A stretch of 64,000 nucleotides of DNA from Allium sativum (taxonomy: Eukaryota > Streptophyta > Magnoliopsida > Asparagales > Amaryllidaceae): the NCBI GenBank assembly GCA_030737875.1, contig CM060912.1, forward strand, positions 260,014,231 to 260,078,230, given 5' to 3'. Below are positions 43,905 to 57,044 of the stretch, one piece after another. Numbering within the stretch: the stretch's first letter is position 1; each line of letters opens with the position of its first letter. The notes beneath the pieces were generated by a model. That model was not told the DNA's origin. It saw only the letters and a list, made by a program, of their open reading frames with translations, and searched no databases. The translations under genes and the position numbers were made by a program.

Positions 43905-46744
43905 TCAAAGTAATCCTTCTTTCAATTCTTTCCTTGGAACACATTTTTCCGTTTGAAAACTCTATATTCTCTTTATTCACTTATCTATTGCCCAAACTTG
44001 TTATTTGCCTCAATTCTGTGGTCATATAAAGTTTTAGTCGGAACTCCTAGAATCAACCTCTTTTGTCCAACTGAGAAAAATCATAATAAGCATCAATTAT
44101 CAATAATACAACTTAAATGGTGAAATCCCATCCAATATTAAGATACAATCTCGAGTTAAATCTTTTAGGTCTACAAAATATTTACAAAGATATTACATGA
44201 ACCCTTAAACTTCAAAAGGCTAAAAATTGTTAACTACATTCTTACTTTTTACAAGGAAATCTCCGGAAACTATCAGGCATTGAAATTCAAAAAATTTTCC
44301 TTGTCTTGAAGACCCCAATCCCTAGTAAGGAAACAAATAGCCAATAACTTATGGCTACTGAAAATTTAGACTTTCCTTATAATAGGTAATGGTCCCTCTC
44401 TCATAACAAACTTATGGTAGTTAATCCAAGGTAACTACCCTTATAGGTGTTCTGACCAACATTACTTTGATAAAATTGGTACTAAAGCAGTAATTTGAAG
44501 AAGGTTTTCCCCACTTCGTTTTAGATGAACATGTCACCAACACTGACCTTACCAATCCCTTTACTACACAAGTCAATTACAATGCTTGGGTACAAGATAG
44601 CCCAAGGTATGTCCACTATCCTGAAAATTCATTGAATGTTCTGCAATCACCCTTCATTCCTATTTATTTTCCATTACTAAAAACCTATCGGAAACCATAA
44701 GCAAAGAAATATGACCATAAGGAAAATTTGTCCTCCAATCATTCCCAAAAAACCATTTGCACAAGTCCAAGAGAAATATTTCCTTCTGAAACAATTCACT
44801 TATTATTACTACTAAGCCAAAGGAAATACCCGTCTTTGTAACAAAGACAAATGACGCCTCTAATCCAAAAATGCCTACATCGATTAATACTTTTCAAAGA
44901 GTTCCTTACTTGGCCTTTTTTTCCTAAATTTCTCCACTACAACTGAAGTCCAACGACTTCCTTAAAATAAATGCAGAAGGTTCCAATATAAGTACCATGC
45001 TAATCCATCAAAATATAGTTTTAGGGAGTAAAATAATCCATTCCAACTAATCTTTCATATGTCAATACTTAGGTGTGCCTATGATACGTGCCCTCAAGAA
45101 AACTACCTCACTTTCAACATCTGAGGTAACTCATCACACAAGTAACCTGTCTAAATTCGAAACCCATCCATCAACAGCCTAACTCCATGGTTGGGAAAGA
45201 TTCCAATCATAAGCATGAAACTCAATTCTCACATACACTCTTAAAACCATGTGCTTTATCCATAATGATACAAGTTTAGCATTGTAACGTATATAAATAT
45301 GAAAATCAATCTCTCTCCTAAGAGATAACCTTTCATCCTCTTAACATATTTGGAATATATAGTGAAAGAGAACTGAATCGATACTACCTAGAGATGCATT
45401 TTACATGGCAAACCCTTTGGGTCGCAAGAAGTCTCAAAAGTTAGTCCACTGTATATCCTAGCTCGACCACCCTCTTCTTCTAGTCAAAAATAGACCCCAA
45501 TTGGTTAACTAATCCATCCTCCAAAATTTCCTATCTCAAAACCTTAGAATATGAGCACCTTAATCAAATTCTACTACTAGTGCAAAAATATGGGATAACC
45601 AATCATATGCATGATCAAACTAGACCCAAACCAACCTATAGCCGAAAATGCCCTATACATTTCCTAAATTAATATTTCTAGTTTAAACCCCGACTTATTG
45701 TACATAATCAAGTCCATCCTCTACGAGGTTAAGGAATTTCTATTGGACCTAGAAAAGTATCTAAGTGCAAAGCAGTCAGCTAACGCTACTCATCACACAC
45801 TCGAGGATTTACCATCTCTGTAAAGGACAACTTCGTTAGGCCTATAGTACAGATCCACTACATGACTTATCTTATCTCATCTAAACGTGGCTATGGCCCC
45901 ACGCAGCCACCCCAGATAACTTATCAAAGGTAAAGAGACGAAACACTCCTAAACTAAATAAAATAGGAGAACTAGAAAGAACTAAAGGTAGATAACATTC
46001 TTTCTTCTATCAACTCTTACTTACTTTCATTCCTCGATCCCTTTGATCAATACTTTTCCTATAATCCCTTCGATATTAGCACACTTATTTTGCTCTCTTA
46101 CTTTCCATCATTAAGTTTACCTTTTAGGAAGTCTTTCTCATTCCTAATTGATTGGTTACTGAAAATGTACAAAAAATCTATTTCCATGGTATAAGACAAT
46201 CTAATTCATAGAAACCCCTAATTGCAAGACATTCCTTTTGATTATCCCTAAGTTGATGAGTAGTGCGCAATACGGTTAAATCCCTATTCCGCACTAATCC
46301 ATTCATTCTTGCAATGACATTTCCTATGTTAATTATAAACCAAACTATGGAAATACCTCCATTTTTCTTAACTAACCAATCGAGGTTATTCTTGACTTCC
46401 TAACCACCTTTTATTCTAAGCTAGAAAGATTGCCTTATCCATGATTAGCCCTATTTTGTTAAGCAGCTAGCTCATCTTTAACTTTGACCTTTCCCAACTA
46501 CCGAGATAAATAGGTTCTTCCATTAATCAAAACTTCAACCCATAAAGAGTTGACGTTCCTATACATAGAAAAGCTTTTTCTCTAGATAACTTAACGAAGA
46601 GATTCAAAATTCGAAAGGGTTAAAGGAAGGTTGTAATTGACTAGAGGGCATGACTTTATTTTAAAACCAACATTTTGGTTTTCGAAAAATACATTTTCTT
46701 TTAGAAATACTTTCTTTTAATTTTTTAGTGATCTTGTAACCTTA
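42836..46744 (-). pseudogene. TKB internal region, eroded pol with central deletion
   Basis: No frame longer than about 65 codons. By nucleotide comparison with TK2: 42840-43330 matches the 3' spacer; 44370-44540 matches the integrase C-terminus (TTGATAAAATTGGTACTAAA against TTGATAAAAATCAAGTCTCC; GGGACCATTACC against GGGACCATTTCC); 45400-45520 matches the protease-RT linker (ACCCTTTGGGTCGCAAGAAG). Only about 0.9 kb separates the last two, against about 3 kb in TK2, so RT, RNase H and the integrase core are largely deleted. Gag (45900-46740) is not recognisable. Confidence 0.6.
43845..43902. repeat. (CA)n(TA)n microsatellite
   Basis: About 14 CA units followed by about 15 TA units, within the eroded TKB internal region. 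Confidence 0.95.
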
Positions 46745-46757
46745 GGCTCTGATACCA
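46745..46757 (-). promoter_or_regulatory. Primer binding site of TKB (initiator-Met type)
   Basis: TGGTATCAGAGCC on the minus strand, a perfect match to the usual initiator-tRNA-Met site, two bases after the LTR end TGCA. Confidence 0.92.
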
Positions 46758-46759
46758 AA

Positions 46760-47135
46760 TGCAACACCCCACATTTCTTAACGTCACCCATATGAGGATT
46801 TCGTTAAGAAAATGAATAGTTTTATAGGTATAATGACATAAAACATCATAGAGACTAAGATTTCACAAGACATAGACAAATAAGTTACAGTAGAAAAAAG
46901 AAAAAAATTATTTTAAAATGACAAAAAGTACTTTTATTACAAGTTAACCATATTGTTACTAAACATCATCTCTCAAAATATCAGTCAAAAGAACATCAAA
47001 GTGCAAAATAATATTATCCCCCAAATAGTCAAGAAGATACAACCTAACCTTTGAAAAGGAACATGAGATAATACATCTTTTGTAGAGAACCTTCACGATA
47101 GAATCAACAAAGAAATTTGAACTATACACTTCCTC
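46760..47135 (-). repeat. TKB 5' LTR, proximal part
   Basis: Aligns with 28634-29010. It ends abruptly at CACTTCCTC, where LTR-E begins; the 3' LTR continues with CCTTGTAAGCC. Confidence 0.85.
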
Positions 47136-48250
47136 TATGACACCCCACATCCCTTAATGTCACCCATATGAGGATACATTAAGTTTTGTGAAGCGCAACA
47201 GGTATAAAGTAACGACACAGAGACTAAAATTCACAAAACAGAATATAAAACAGAATGGAAACTTTCAAAAACATTTATTATTAAACTAGTCATAGAATTG
47301 ATTACAATTCAAAACGCCATGGAATCATCATCATAAAACAAACTTTCTCATGGAAAGAAAAACATAAGAGTACAAAAATAAAACCACAAAAGTCATTTCC
47401 CTCATAAGTCATTACAATAGCTAGAAAGAAAGTACTGAAGTAATACCTTAAGTAAGAAATAGTCTGGATCCAAGTTGAGTCAAAAGATCAAAAGTTACTG
47501 TTGTGTTCCTCCACCTTGAGAACCTGGAGGGAGGAAGAGAGAGAGAAAACAAACTAGGTAAGACATAAATCTGGTGAGTTCTAATAATATCTAGCATGAG
47601 CATAAGATAAAGAAGTATTTAGATAGATGAACAGTAATGGACATGAAAGTATAGTAAAGTAGAGAACGCAAAATAAGATAGGCTTCACATTCATATCCAA
47701 AAATTGCTACACCAACAACAAAAGTATCATAATTAGGCTTTACCAAATTTCTACCAATTGATCGGCTTCTTTTCTAGACGTGAATAACCTGTGCCAGTTA
47801 TGGAATTCGGGGTTATCAATTCCCGAACCTATCAACTAAAAAGACACAGCCTTAATCATAGGTGTTACAACGTCTTATCTTCCCATTTGGAACAATGCAT
47901 GCTCATGGTTCCGCCGGAACGCGCCATACCCACCTCGTTCTGAAACTCTTACTCTCTAGTTTAGTAAAGAGTTCCCTAACCTCTACCTAGTGTGAGACAT
48001 TGTGATAACCCAGGGATACTAATTGGTGCAGGTTCCTACAAAAAATTCACTTGACATAAGTCACCCATAGACTTGGTCCCCAGTTTATAACTAGGATATC
48101 TCACTGGAATGGACCCATTAGCTTATTAATCACACAAATTTAACTTAACACATTTAAATTCATTAAAAATCCCAGGTTGTAATTAACATTTCTAATTATA
48201 TGTAATCTTTTTATACCCTTCCCCATGTCACTTATATCTAATTATAAACC
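47136..48250 (-). repeat. LTR-E: chromovirus LTR, truncated on the right
   Basis: It starts TATGACACCCCACATCCCTT (plus view), like the TK2 LTR end, and has the terminal block (CATTAAGTTTTGTGAAGCGC), hairpin/pyrimidine block (about 47515-47580), leader block (about 47755-48045) and part of the region after it. Homology stops near 48200-48250, where LTR-G sequence begins. It lies in the TKB 5' LTR. Confidence 0.75.
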
Positions 48251-51200
48251 TGGGTTGTAATCGCTTTTTGGAAGGTGGAGCAACAGTAAGTGGAGTTCGG
48301 GGATGAAGATGAGTAAATTAATATTATATTTGATTATTTAATTAATTTAACCAAGTTCGAACGTTATAACTTGTCCGTATGAACTTAGAATAGAATGAAA
48401 CTGGAAACGCTGGAATCGTGCAGCCGAGTGCTTCACAACAAAACTAATTTGGATGGATTTGGAGCAAGTTGGAATTTTGGGTTAAATTAAACCCACGTTT
48501 AATGTAATCCATAAAGCGATTATTATTATAACGATCAAAAATCAATGTGAGAGCTCCCTGAACTAATTTTAAAAGTTACTATAATCTTATCTAAGTATAT
48601 ATTGATTGGTTTTGGTTGTTATGATTGCTTCATGGATGGTGGACGTTTGTTTACAATTATTTATACATTGTTTATGTACTTTTAAGCATTAAAAATTATA
48701 AACGCTTAACTTATGACTGTTGTTTGATGGATGTTGAACTGTTTTGGTTGTTATGATAAATGTTTACACACTTTGACACCACAAATATGAAATTATTTTG
48801 GAATTGATTGAGTTGGGTTCCATTATAATTTTAATTGAATATTATACATTTAAGTGAATTTTGATGTGAAAAAGGAAATTGGATTTATATATCCGAAATG
48901 AATTGAAAATGAACTTAAGATGATTTCAAACAACGTTTGAAAAGATTGAAATGGTTTTGAAAAAGAAATGAATTAAAAATGGCTTATTTTAATTCAAATT
49001 AGAATTTGAATAGGTAATTTCAAAAAGTGAATTGGTGTTAGATATATAAACAACATTTTTAACTTGAATGGATTATTCCAATGGTCAAATTTATTTTTAT
49101 AGTGGATTTCAGGAAAGTTTGGATTCCAAAATATTATTATTTTAATATTATAATAATATAGAATATTCAATTTTAATATACAATTGAATTAAAAGTTAAA
49201 GTAGCTTTTAAATGAGTTTATAATCATTTTATAAAATAAGTTCGGATTAAACAGACGAATTTTAATTTAAAAAATAATATGGTTTGAATAGGACATGTCG
49301 CGCAGCGACAGTTCACGAACCATAAACTTCAAACGAATATAACAAATGCAATTTAAATCGGTGATTCCCAAAACTAGAAATGTTTGTTTTCTATTGATAA
49401 GATCTTTAAAATGAAAGAAGAATTTTGGAATTTCAACTTATAGATTTCAAGTTATGTTTAAATCTATTTTTGAAAAGGTCGTTGTAAACGTAGTTCGAGG
49501 ACCGTAATTGGAAATCGTTCGAAATGACCATATAAAAGTTATTGAAAATATGCAAAAATTATGATAAATCATAATGAGTGATTTGATAGATATTTGAAAA
49601 ATAAATATGAAGTTACGAACTACATTTCAATATTTGTGATTTTAGCCTAACATGCTAAATAAGGTATTCGCTATTTTTGACGTTTAAGGTTGAATACTTA
49701 ATATATAGTTTTCAAAAGCTATTAAATATGGATTATATAATTAATAAATCATTTGGAAATTAATTTGACTTAATTTTAAAATGTAAGTCAAAGTTGGGTT
49801 GAATAGGACTAGTCGCACAACGATAGTTCAAAATATCGACCGATAACTTCATATTGACGTACCGGGAGATCCGACCATCGGATTTTCTTGAAACGAAAAA
49901 CGTTTGGTTTGTAATGAAAAGAGTTTTAAAATGAAAAAGAAAGTTAAAAGATACAATGGTTAGATCTTTAAATATGTGCAATCAAATTTGAATACAATTG
50001 TATTTGAAAAGAATTGATCTTAGGATATTTGGTATTGATTACCGTTGTGTGGACGTTTACTATTTTCAGGAATTTGGAAGATGTCTTACATCATTATTCC
50101 ACTTATAGTATTCATTGATAACGAGAATTGGTGTTGGATATAAGTTGATGTAAATTCTGGAAAATCTTATATATAATATCAATTGAATTTATGGTTTGTT
50201 GTGAATGGCGTCTTAAATAACGTTATTCTTTTTAACCCAACTATGATGAAGATCTAATTTGGAACAGAATGGTTAATCTTTAGTTAAGATTTAATGAAGT
50301 TTTTCGAAGTGAATTTTTACAATTAATAAATTAAATTGGAATTGAAGGGAAGTTGATTTTTGGGTTTATTGTGAATGATGTTTTAAATAACATTTGTTTT
50401 TTAACCCAGTTAAGGAGAAGATGATTTCTCAAAATTAGATGAAAAAAAATCTTTATTAAATTTGAATATAAATATTGAATGAAAGGGCTTTCCCTAACAA
50501 ACTATAATGGGAACCATGTTTAAAGATTGTTTGAAAATAAACGAGATTTCTTAACGGAAAGATTTAGAGAAATGGATTTTGGATTTGACAAGTTTTTAAA
50601 TATGAACTTTGTTAAGAATAAGAAATCCTAAGTACAATTTTGGGCGATTGATATGATTAAGGAAAAATTTAAACAAGAGTTTAAATAATGTAAATCTTAG
50701 AAATGATTTAAGGGAGTAATTCCTAAGAATGATTTCCATAAATTAATATTCTAAAATGGAATGAAACTCATGATATGTTGATATATCAATTTGTTTGAAA
50801 GATGCACTAGTTATTTCAGAAAGACCGGGTTTCGTCCCATTCTGAATAACTGTACGATGAGTATTAAAGATACTTGAAGGCGGTGGTTGAAGAATGGGGA
50901 TCTTCACATTTTTTGGATTATTGTTGATGTCTCGATTGGGAGGTACACCCAAGACGAGGTTATAAGTGGCGGTCGTCCAAACGTACTTGGAAATTTACTG
51001 GATTTACAAGGGCCTCTCTCCTTTATCGGATGAAGAATAAGGTGCCTTCGATTTCGTTCAGACCCAGAACGAACTTGTAAATGGATGTTTCCGACATTGT
51101 ATTTTATGGCATAACTGATTGGTTTCTATCGATGATATTTCAGTTGGTAGTGGAGGATTTATTCTTTTAGCTTAACACCCTCCTTTGAGACTTATGTACT

Positions 51201-52487
51201 CATAGGGTTATATATTAATAATCCCCGATTATATGTTGTGAATTGACAATATGGCATGCAAAGTGTTGAGATGATCAAAGTTATTGTTGAAAAGCAGAGC
51301 TTTGTGGATGATGATCAAAGCATGAATGATATAATGTAGCTTTGTATTGAAACGCGACAGTAGAGCCTCACAACACGTGAACGGCCAAAAACTAGGTGTT
51401 GGACAACAGAGTAAGGACTAATGTTTCCTACTAGCTAAAAAGTGATGCCATGGTATGGAGCCTAGGCAGGTTTACTTATGTGGATGATGGATGGAGGCGC
51501 CTCAGATGATGGTCAAATACGGGCAGGATGACGGTCGGATACGACCGGGGAACATTATGTTCTAGAGTAACCCGAGCTCACCGGGAATTGGCGGGCCGGC
51601 TCTGCCATTCCGAAGGATCACATGCGTGTGAGTCTTAAACATCTTGCTAGATATAATCCAAATGGTTAAGGAATATCATTTTCCTTGGTCATTGATGGAA
51701 TCCAACTTCCAATACGATTTTTGTGTTTTCATTTGTAGCCTAATAACCAACATAATGGGATGGGGCATTATGCGAGCTAAGATTTATACATTTACTTTCG
51801 AAAGTGATTTCGACACTATGCACTAGTAATAATATCAAAAATATTTGTTTTCTGCGTATCAAGTATGTTTGGTTATTATAAGGTAAAACTCTTTCCTTCG
51901 GTTTGCGTTGCATTGTGTGATGGGACTTGAGTCTTATAATGGCTTGATTTTTCAAAAAGCATTGCGAGTTGTTTATGATTAGTATTCATGTGGAGAAAAC
52001 CCGTTACGTGTTATACGGCATGGTCTTGTGATTTACCTAATTTTGAAATAAAGATTAATAACTATTTTAGTTCTCACACCAGTCCCATGACTAATCCGGA
52101 GTTAATTGTTTTCCCACCTAAACTCTGGGTGCCCATATTTTCCATACGGGCAGTATAATAGTTTTGGTTTGCAGATATTTTATAGAGCAGATGTTGGATT
52201 GAAGCTAAAGCTATGTCCAGAGTATTTTATTTCTTCCGCTGAGTTTATGTTTTCCGCTGTATACATATTGTACTTTGATATAGTTATTTCCGCTCTGCAT
52301 TGTATTTATTTTCGTACTCTGATGTAAGCTGTACTCTAATGTAAAAGTTATTGTAATGATAATGAAAAGGTTGTTTTGTTTAGTTCTTATTAGTCATATA
52401 CCTAGAGTCTCGAGGATTTTTGCCATTTGGATCAGACTTGTATGGCTTATAGTCAATTCTAAAGGTAGGAATTTTCGGGCTATCACA
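48251..52487 (+). repeat. LTR-G, 5' copy (start unresolved)
   Basis: It ends CGGGCTATCACA at 52487, directly before an initiator-Met-type primer site. The expected start (TGTAAAGACC, from the 3' copy at 53490) was not found, so the left limit is a guess. AT-rich, with no protein-like ORF. It contains internal duplications: a GTCGCGCAGCGACAGTTC-type word at 49292 and 49804, and two copies of GTGAATGRYGTYTTAAATAA near 50205 and 50378. Confidence 0.6.
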
Positions 52488-52489
52488 TT

Positions 52490-52501
52490 TGGTATTAGAG
52501 C
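52490..52501 (+). promoter_or_regulatory. Primer binding site of the LTR-G element
   Basis: TGGTATTAGAGC, one mismatch to the initiator-tRNA-Met type site, two bases after the LTR end. Confidence 0.85.
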
Positions 52502-53477
52502 TTTGGTATTATACAAAGCTTTGTGATATGAGAAAAAAAGAACTCATTAGAGATAGGATTAGTAATATCCTATAAGAGTTACTCATTTGAGATAGGGCTA
52601 ATAACACCCTAGAATGAGTTTGAAGAATATTATATATAGAAGGAACAAATTGGAGTATATAAATTTAAATATATATATAAATGAATTTGATTTTGAAAGA
52701 TTATATCTTATAATAAGAATTTGAGTATTTTATTTGATGTTGAGGTTGGACTATCGAGTATAAGAAGATTTTGGATATACGCCTTGCAAACGTATATTCG
52801 AAGTCTCAAATATACTGGATATATATAATAACATTCTATTCGCTTGGGGATGATACTGATGATGGTTGCAACATCGTTAGTGTTTATTTTCGAGTTTCGA
52901 AAGTGGGATGGCTATATAATTCCAATTGAAATGTCGAAGATGTACTCAAAACCATTTAGATAAATGTCTGTAATTTGAGAAATGGTTAAAATGATTTGAG
53001 CTCTAGAATTTAACTAATACAAGTTAAAACCGATATAAGAATTAAAAATAAGTTGAGATAAGTTAAATTTAACGTTAATGTTGAATTGGATTGGAAATTA
53101 CTTGGAATTGGACATATATTTGTTGAACAGGTTAATATATGGAAGCTAAGAAGAGGAATAAAATTGAATGCCCAACATAAAGGTACATATTTACTGTATT
53201 GATTGTGTTTGGTGATTTTATGAGCCAATTGGCAAGCCATTTGTCTTTTGGACTGATGAGGGCCTAGAGAGGCAAGTTCTAGTTGTACCGATCGACCCGT
53301 ACGAAGGAGGTTATGGCAAAAAAATTCGAAAATTTTAGGCGTTAGCCAAATTTCGAGAAATGTGAAATTACTTCGAAACTAAAAAGTAGAATACTTGAGT
53401 TAGTAGAGCGAAGGATGGGTTGGTTAAGTAAACGAACTTTAGTTCCACCTTTCGATTTCAAGGATGAAATCTTTTTA
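52502..53477 (+). other. Short noncoding internal region of the LTR-G element
   Basis: Under 1 kb between primer site and polypurine tract. No gag or pol motif on the plus strand. The last part (TTTCGATTTCAAGGATGAAA, then CTTTTTAAG) is the usual chromovirus 3' end. The element is nonautonomous, either by deletion or by descent. Confidence 0.75.
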
Positions 53478-53489
53478 AGTGGGGGAGAA
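53478..53489 (+). promoter_or_regulatory. Polypurine tract of the LTR-G element
   Basis: AGTGGGGGAGAA directly before TGTAAAGACC. Confidence 0.9.
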
Positions 53490-54380
53490 TGTAAAGACCT
53501 AGAATTTATTAAGAATTATTTTATGGCAATTAAATATTTAAAATGATTTATTTTAAGGATTTACGACTTGAAATTTATTTAAAATAAGGTTTGAACGTAA
53601 AAATTATAATATAATTAAAATCGAGCTCGCAACAGCGCGATAGTTTGTAATATTATATTTTGAACTTTAAATGATTGTACGTAATTCAATAAAAGTCAAA
53701 ACTTGTTGAAACAAGAAACTTTAGAATCTATTTAACTATGTCTTTCAAACGAAGGTGAAAAATGAAGATCTCATCCAGTAGATTGTAATTTATTTCCAAA
53801 TCAAATTTCCAAAAAGTCGCTATGGAATCTTTAATAAACCATAACGTTTTATTCAATAAAATAAATGGATTTTCATATATATTGAACATCTATTTGGCTC
53901 AAAAATAAAGTATCGAGTTTTAAATCCACTATACTTTATTCTGAAGCTATATGATATTCTATTTGGATACATATATATATATATATATGATAAAAATAAT
54001 TAGTTTATTATTAAATTGAATTGCTTTGGAATTAGATAATATTATAATAATAATACATAAGCCTTAAAAATAGCCACTTTGCAAACGACCTTGGTTTTAG
54101 AAGAAACCAATTTTATCGGATCCAAAATAGTAAATTACTGCTAGATTTAAAATTTCGCGCCATTCGGAGTTAGTATCTGACCGTCTGAAATATAAACGTT
54201 TCAATGTAGATAATCGATCAGCTCGAATGAGCGCTATTTGAGCAAACAGACTCGGAATTCAATGAAACAAGTTTCACTAGGACCAGAATGACAAACCATA
54301 GCTACAAATCAATTTTCACCCCGAACAGAGTTTGTATGCAACCGTGCGAATTTTAAATGATGATTAAAGAGAGCGTTAGG
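53490..54380 (+). repeat. LTR-G, start of 3' copy, broken by LTR-F
   Basis: It begins TGTAAAGACCTAGAATTTAT. A third copy of the GCGCGATAGTTT-type word lies at about 53626-53645. It contains a TA run (53970-53990). At 54381 LTR-F starts; the remainder is outside the window. Confidence 0.7.
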
Positions 54381-55020
54381 TGTAACACCCCACATTCCTT
54401 AATGACACTCATACGAGGATTTGATTAAAACAGTATGGAGCATTGTAGGTATAAAGACATAAAACATTATAGGGACTAAGATTATCAAGACATAATAATA
54501 AATTTACAACGGAAGAAAACTTTTATTTTACCAAACGGTTACAAAATGTTATGTCTCAAAACCTCAGTCAAAAACAACATCAGAGTGAAATAATATTATC
54601 CTCTATATAGCCAAAAAGATACCTCCTAACCTTGGAAATAAAACGTGTAGTGATACAACTTGTAGAAATCCAACACGACAAAGCTAAGAAAAAAATCAGA
54701 GCTATACACTTTCTCCCTGTAGTCCTGGGGGAAAGAAAGAGAAAGGAAGAAAGGAAACGAGTCAAACATAAAGCCTGGTGAGCTATTGGGATTATCAGCC
54801 CGACTTACAAAGTTAAGTAAAACGGATAAACAGTGGCTCTAGCAACATAAAAGGGTAGATGCCTATACATGTCTAAAGGTGAAAAATACCTGATATGAAC
54901 TGATCACAAGGACTTGGCAATTCTGATACAAAGACAATGATGATAACCATAATAATCTGATCAGGCAAATTGACTGTTTTACACTTCTACTAGGATATCA
55001 CGACCAGGTGTTACCCTAAT

Positions 55021-55335
55021 TACATAACAGGACTACATAACAGGAACCAGAATACATAATAGTAGGAACATGATTACTTAACAGGAACATGATTATTTAA
55101 CAATAGGAACATGATTACTTAACAACAGATAAAGATTACATAACAGCAGGAGCAGGATATACTGAACAGCAGGAACATGATTACTTAACATCAGGAACAT
55201 GATTACTTAACAGCAGGAACATGATTACGTAACAGCAGGGATGGGATTACATAACAGTAGGAACATGATTACTTAATAGCAGGAACATGATTACTTGGCA
55301 GCAACAGGAACATGATTACTTAACAGCTGGAACAG
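55021..55335 (-). repeat. 22-bp minisatellite in LTR-F, about 14 units
   Basis: The unit is close to AGGAACATGATTACTTAACA with GC between units. Some units carry ACATAAC in place of ACTTAAC. Confidence 0.92.
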
Positions 55336-55600
55336 GATTAGGTGTACCCTAATTACTTAACAAGAATAGGTGTTACCCTAATTACATAACAGTAGGATTA
55401 GGTGTACCCTATTTACATAAAGGTATTAGGTGTTACCCTAAATATATAGCAGCAGGATTAGGTGTACCCTACTTACATAACAAGATTAGGTGTTACCCTA
55501 ATTATATAACATAAGGATTAGGTGTGCCCTAATTACATAACAGGATTAGGTGTTACCCTAATTACATAACAACAGTATTAGGTGCACCCTAATTACTACC
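55336..55600 (-). repeat. 29-bp minisatellite in LTR-F, about nine units
   Basis: The unit is close to GGATTAGGTGTTACCCTAAT followed by TACATAACA, in alternating long and short forms (GTGTTACCC / GTGTACCC). One more unit lies to the left of the 22-bp array near 55005-55030. Confidence 0.92.
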
Positions 55601-56499
55601 CCGATGATCGACTCCCTCCTACCCAAATATCCTGTGTCAGCCCTGACAGTAGGGTGTATCACTCTCCAACCCAGCAACTTGTAGAACATAGACTTATTTA
55701 CTGGTGTTCTAGCGGCTTAGTTTCCCTAATCGAACCCAAGCACGCTCATGACTCAGCCGGAATGTGCCCATACCCACCTTCCTCTATTGAACCTCTTACT
55801 ATCCAGTTCAGTAAAGCGTGCTCTTTCCCCTACCTAGTGGTAGGCCCTCTAACAGAATATCAATAGGGATACTGACTGATATATGTTACACACAACAAGA
55901 TTGACACAAGCCAAACCCCCTAAGCTTGTGCCTCCAAATAGCTAGGATTTAAGAGTCTGCAAAACCCGATACGGTAGCAGAAGACCTCTTAACTTGTTAA
56001 CAATCAGGTTTAACTTAGCAGGTTTAAGTTTACTAATAAGCATGGTTGTAATATTATATTTTTCTGTAAATATTATTATGTGTACAACACCTTCCCCAAC
56101 ACAAGCACCTGCCCAGATGTATATATTCATTATAGTAATTCAGTTTAATATCTTACATCCGGTTCTTATATTTCCATAACATGTTCTTTTCTTAATCTCT
56201 GTATTAAGTCTAATTTAACATGTATACATATTTTCATATTTTTCCTTTTGATTATATTCCCAAATTACAATAAAAAAATCCTCAATTTATGATATTCCCC
56301 TAAATTCTCCTTTTTTCATGTCATTTTATATCATCCCATATTTAATTACATGCAATCTTAAACGAGAATGCACTAGGCTCTCGGTAGCGTAGGCTTAGCG
56401 TAAATAAAAAGGGAAAAGAGAAGGAGAAGAACAGAATCCAATCAACTGTATAAAAATAGGCATATAAACAAGACCGTAAATAAATTAAACAGCAGAATA

Positions 56500-57040
56500 G
56501 GGACAATGAAGATAAATGAACATAAACATCAAATGAGCATAAATGTCCAAATTAACATTTAATGAACATAATATCATGTTTTTTCCAAATTAACCATGAA
56601 ATGGACACAATCATTTACTTACATGTTTTCTCCAAATTAAAATGAATGCTCATAAATGTCAAATTGATATGTTTTCCTCAATTAACCTATTCTTCCCAAA
56701 TTAATGTCAGTAGGTGACAAATTACTATATTTCTCAAATTAACATAGCCACTTAAATGACAATTTTCCATATTAGCATATTCTCTTTAATGTTAACATGT
56801 TCGTCAAATTAACATATGCAGACTAATGTTAACTACATGTTTTCAAATCAATGCCTTATTGACATTTATACAAATCGATGCCCATTAAATGTTCACCCAG
56901 TCAATGTCATATTAATATGTCTATAGGTTATGTTCACATATCAACATCAAATGCCATGTTCTTCTTATTCAATGCCATACTAATGTCAATTACTTGTTTA
57001 CAAATGACATTTCTACTTAATATAAAATTAAGTTTAACCT
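56500..57040 (-). repeat. Degenerate repeat region in LTR-F
   Basis: Words such as ATGTTTTCTCCAAATTAA, TCAAATTAACATA and AATGTCA recur many times at irregular spacing of about 40-55 bp. Probably an old tandem array. Confidence 0.6.
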
Positions 57041-57044
57041 AGTT

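Larger units (their letters stand above)
28634..47135 (-). mobile_element. TKB: decayed minus-strand chromovirus, split by TK2
   Basis: It is read on the minus strand. The 5' LTR begins inside the window (46760 rightwards), followed by primer site 46745-46757, an eroded internal region 46744-42823, polypurine tract 42835-42823, and a 3' LTR from 42822 down to 28634 that is interrupted by the whole of TK2 (29576-41085). Left flank is ACCAA (28629-28633). The right end of its 5' LTR is not in the window. Confidence 0.82.

Noticed and set aside
51540..51640. GC-richer patch in LTR-G as a copy of the conserved leader block
   Set aside because: GGCGGGCCGGCTCTGCCATT and neighbours do not line up with the core or its neighbours in the other families.
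55336..55600. CCCTAAT words as interstitial telomere repeat
   Set aside because: The period is about 29 bp and the word is part of a longer unit; plant telomere repeats are TTTAGGG every 7 bp.
55021..55600. Regular repeats as a CRISPR array
   Set aside because: There are no unique spacers between units, and the DNA is clearly plant retrotransposon sequence.
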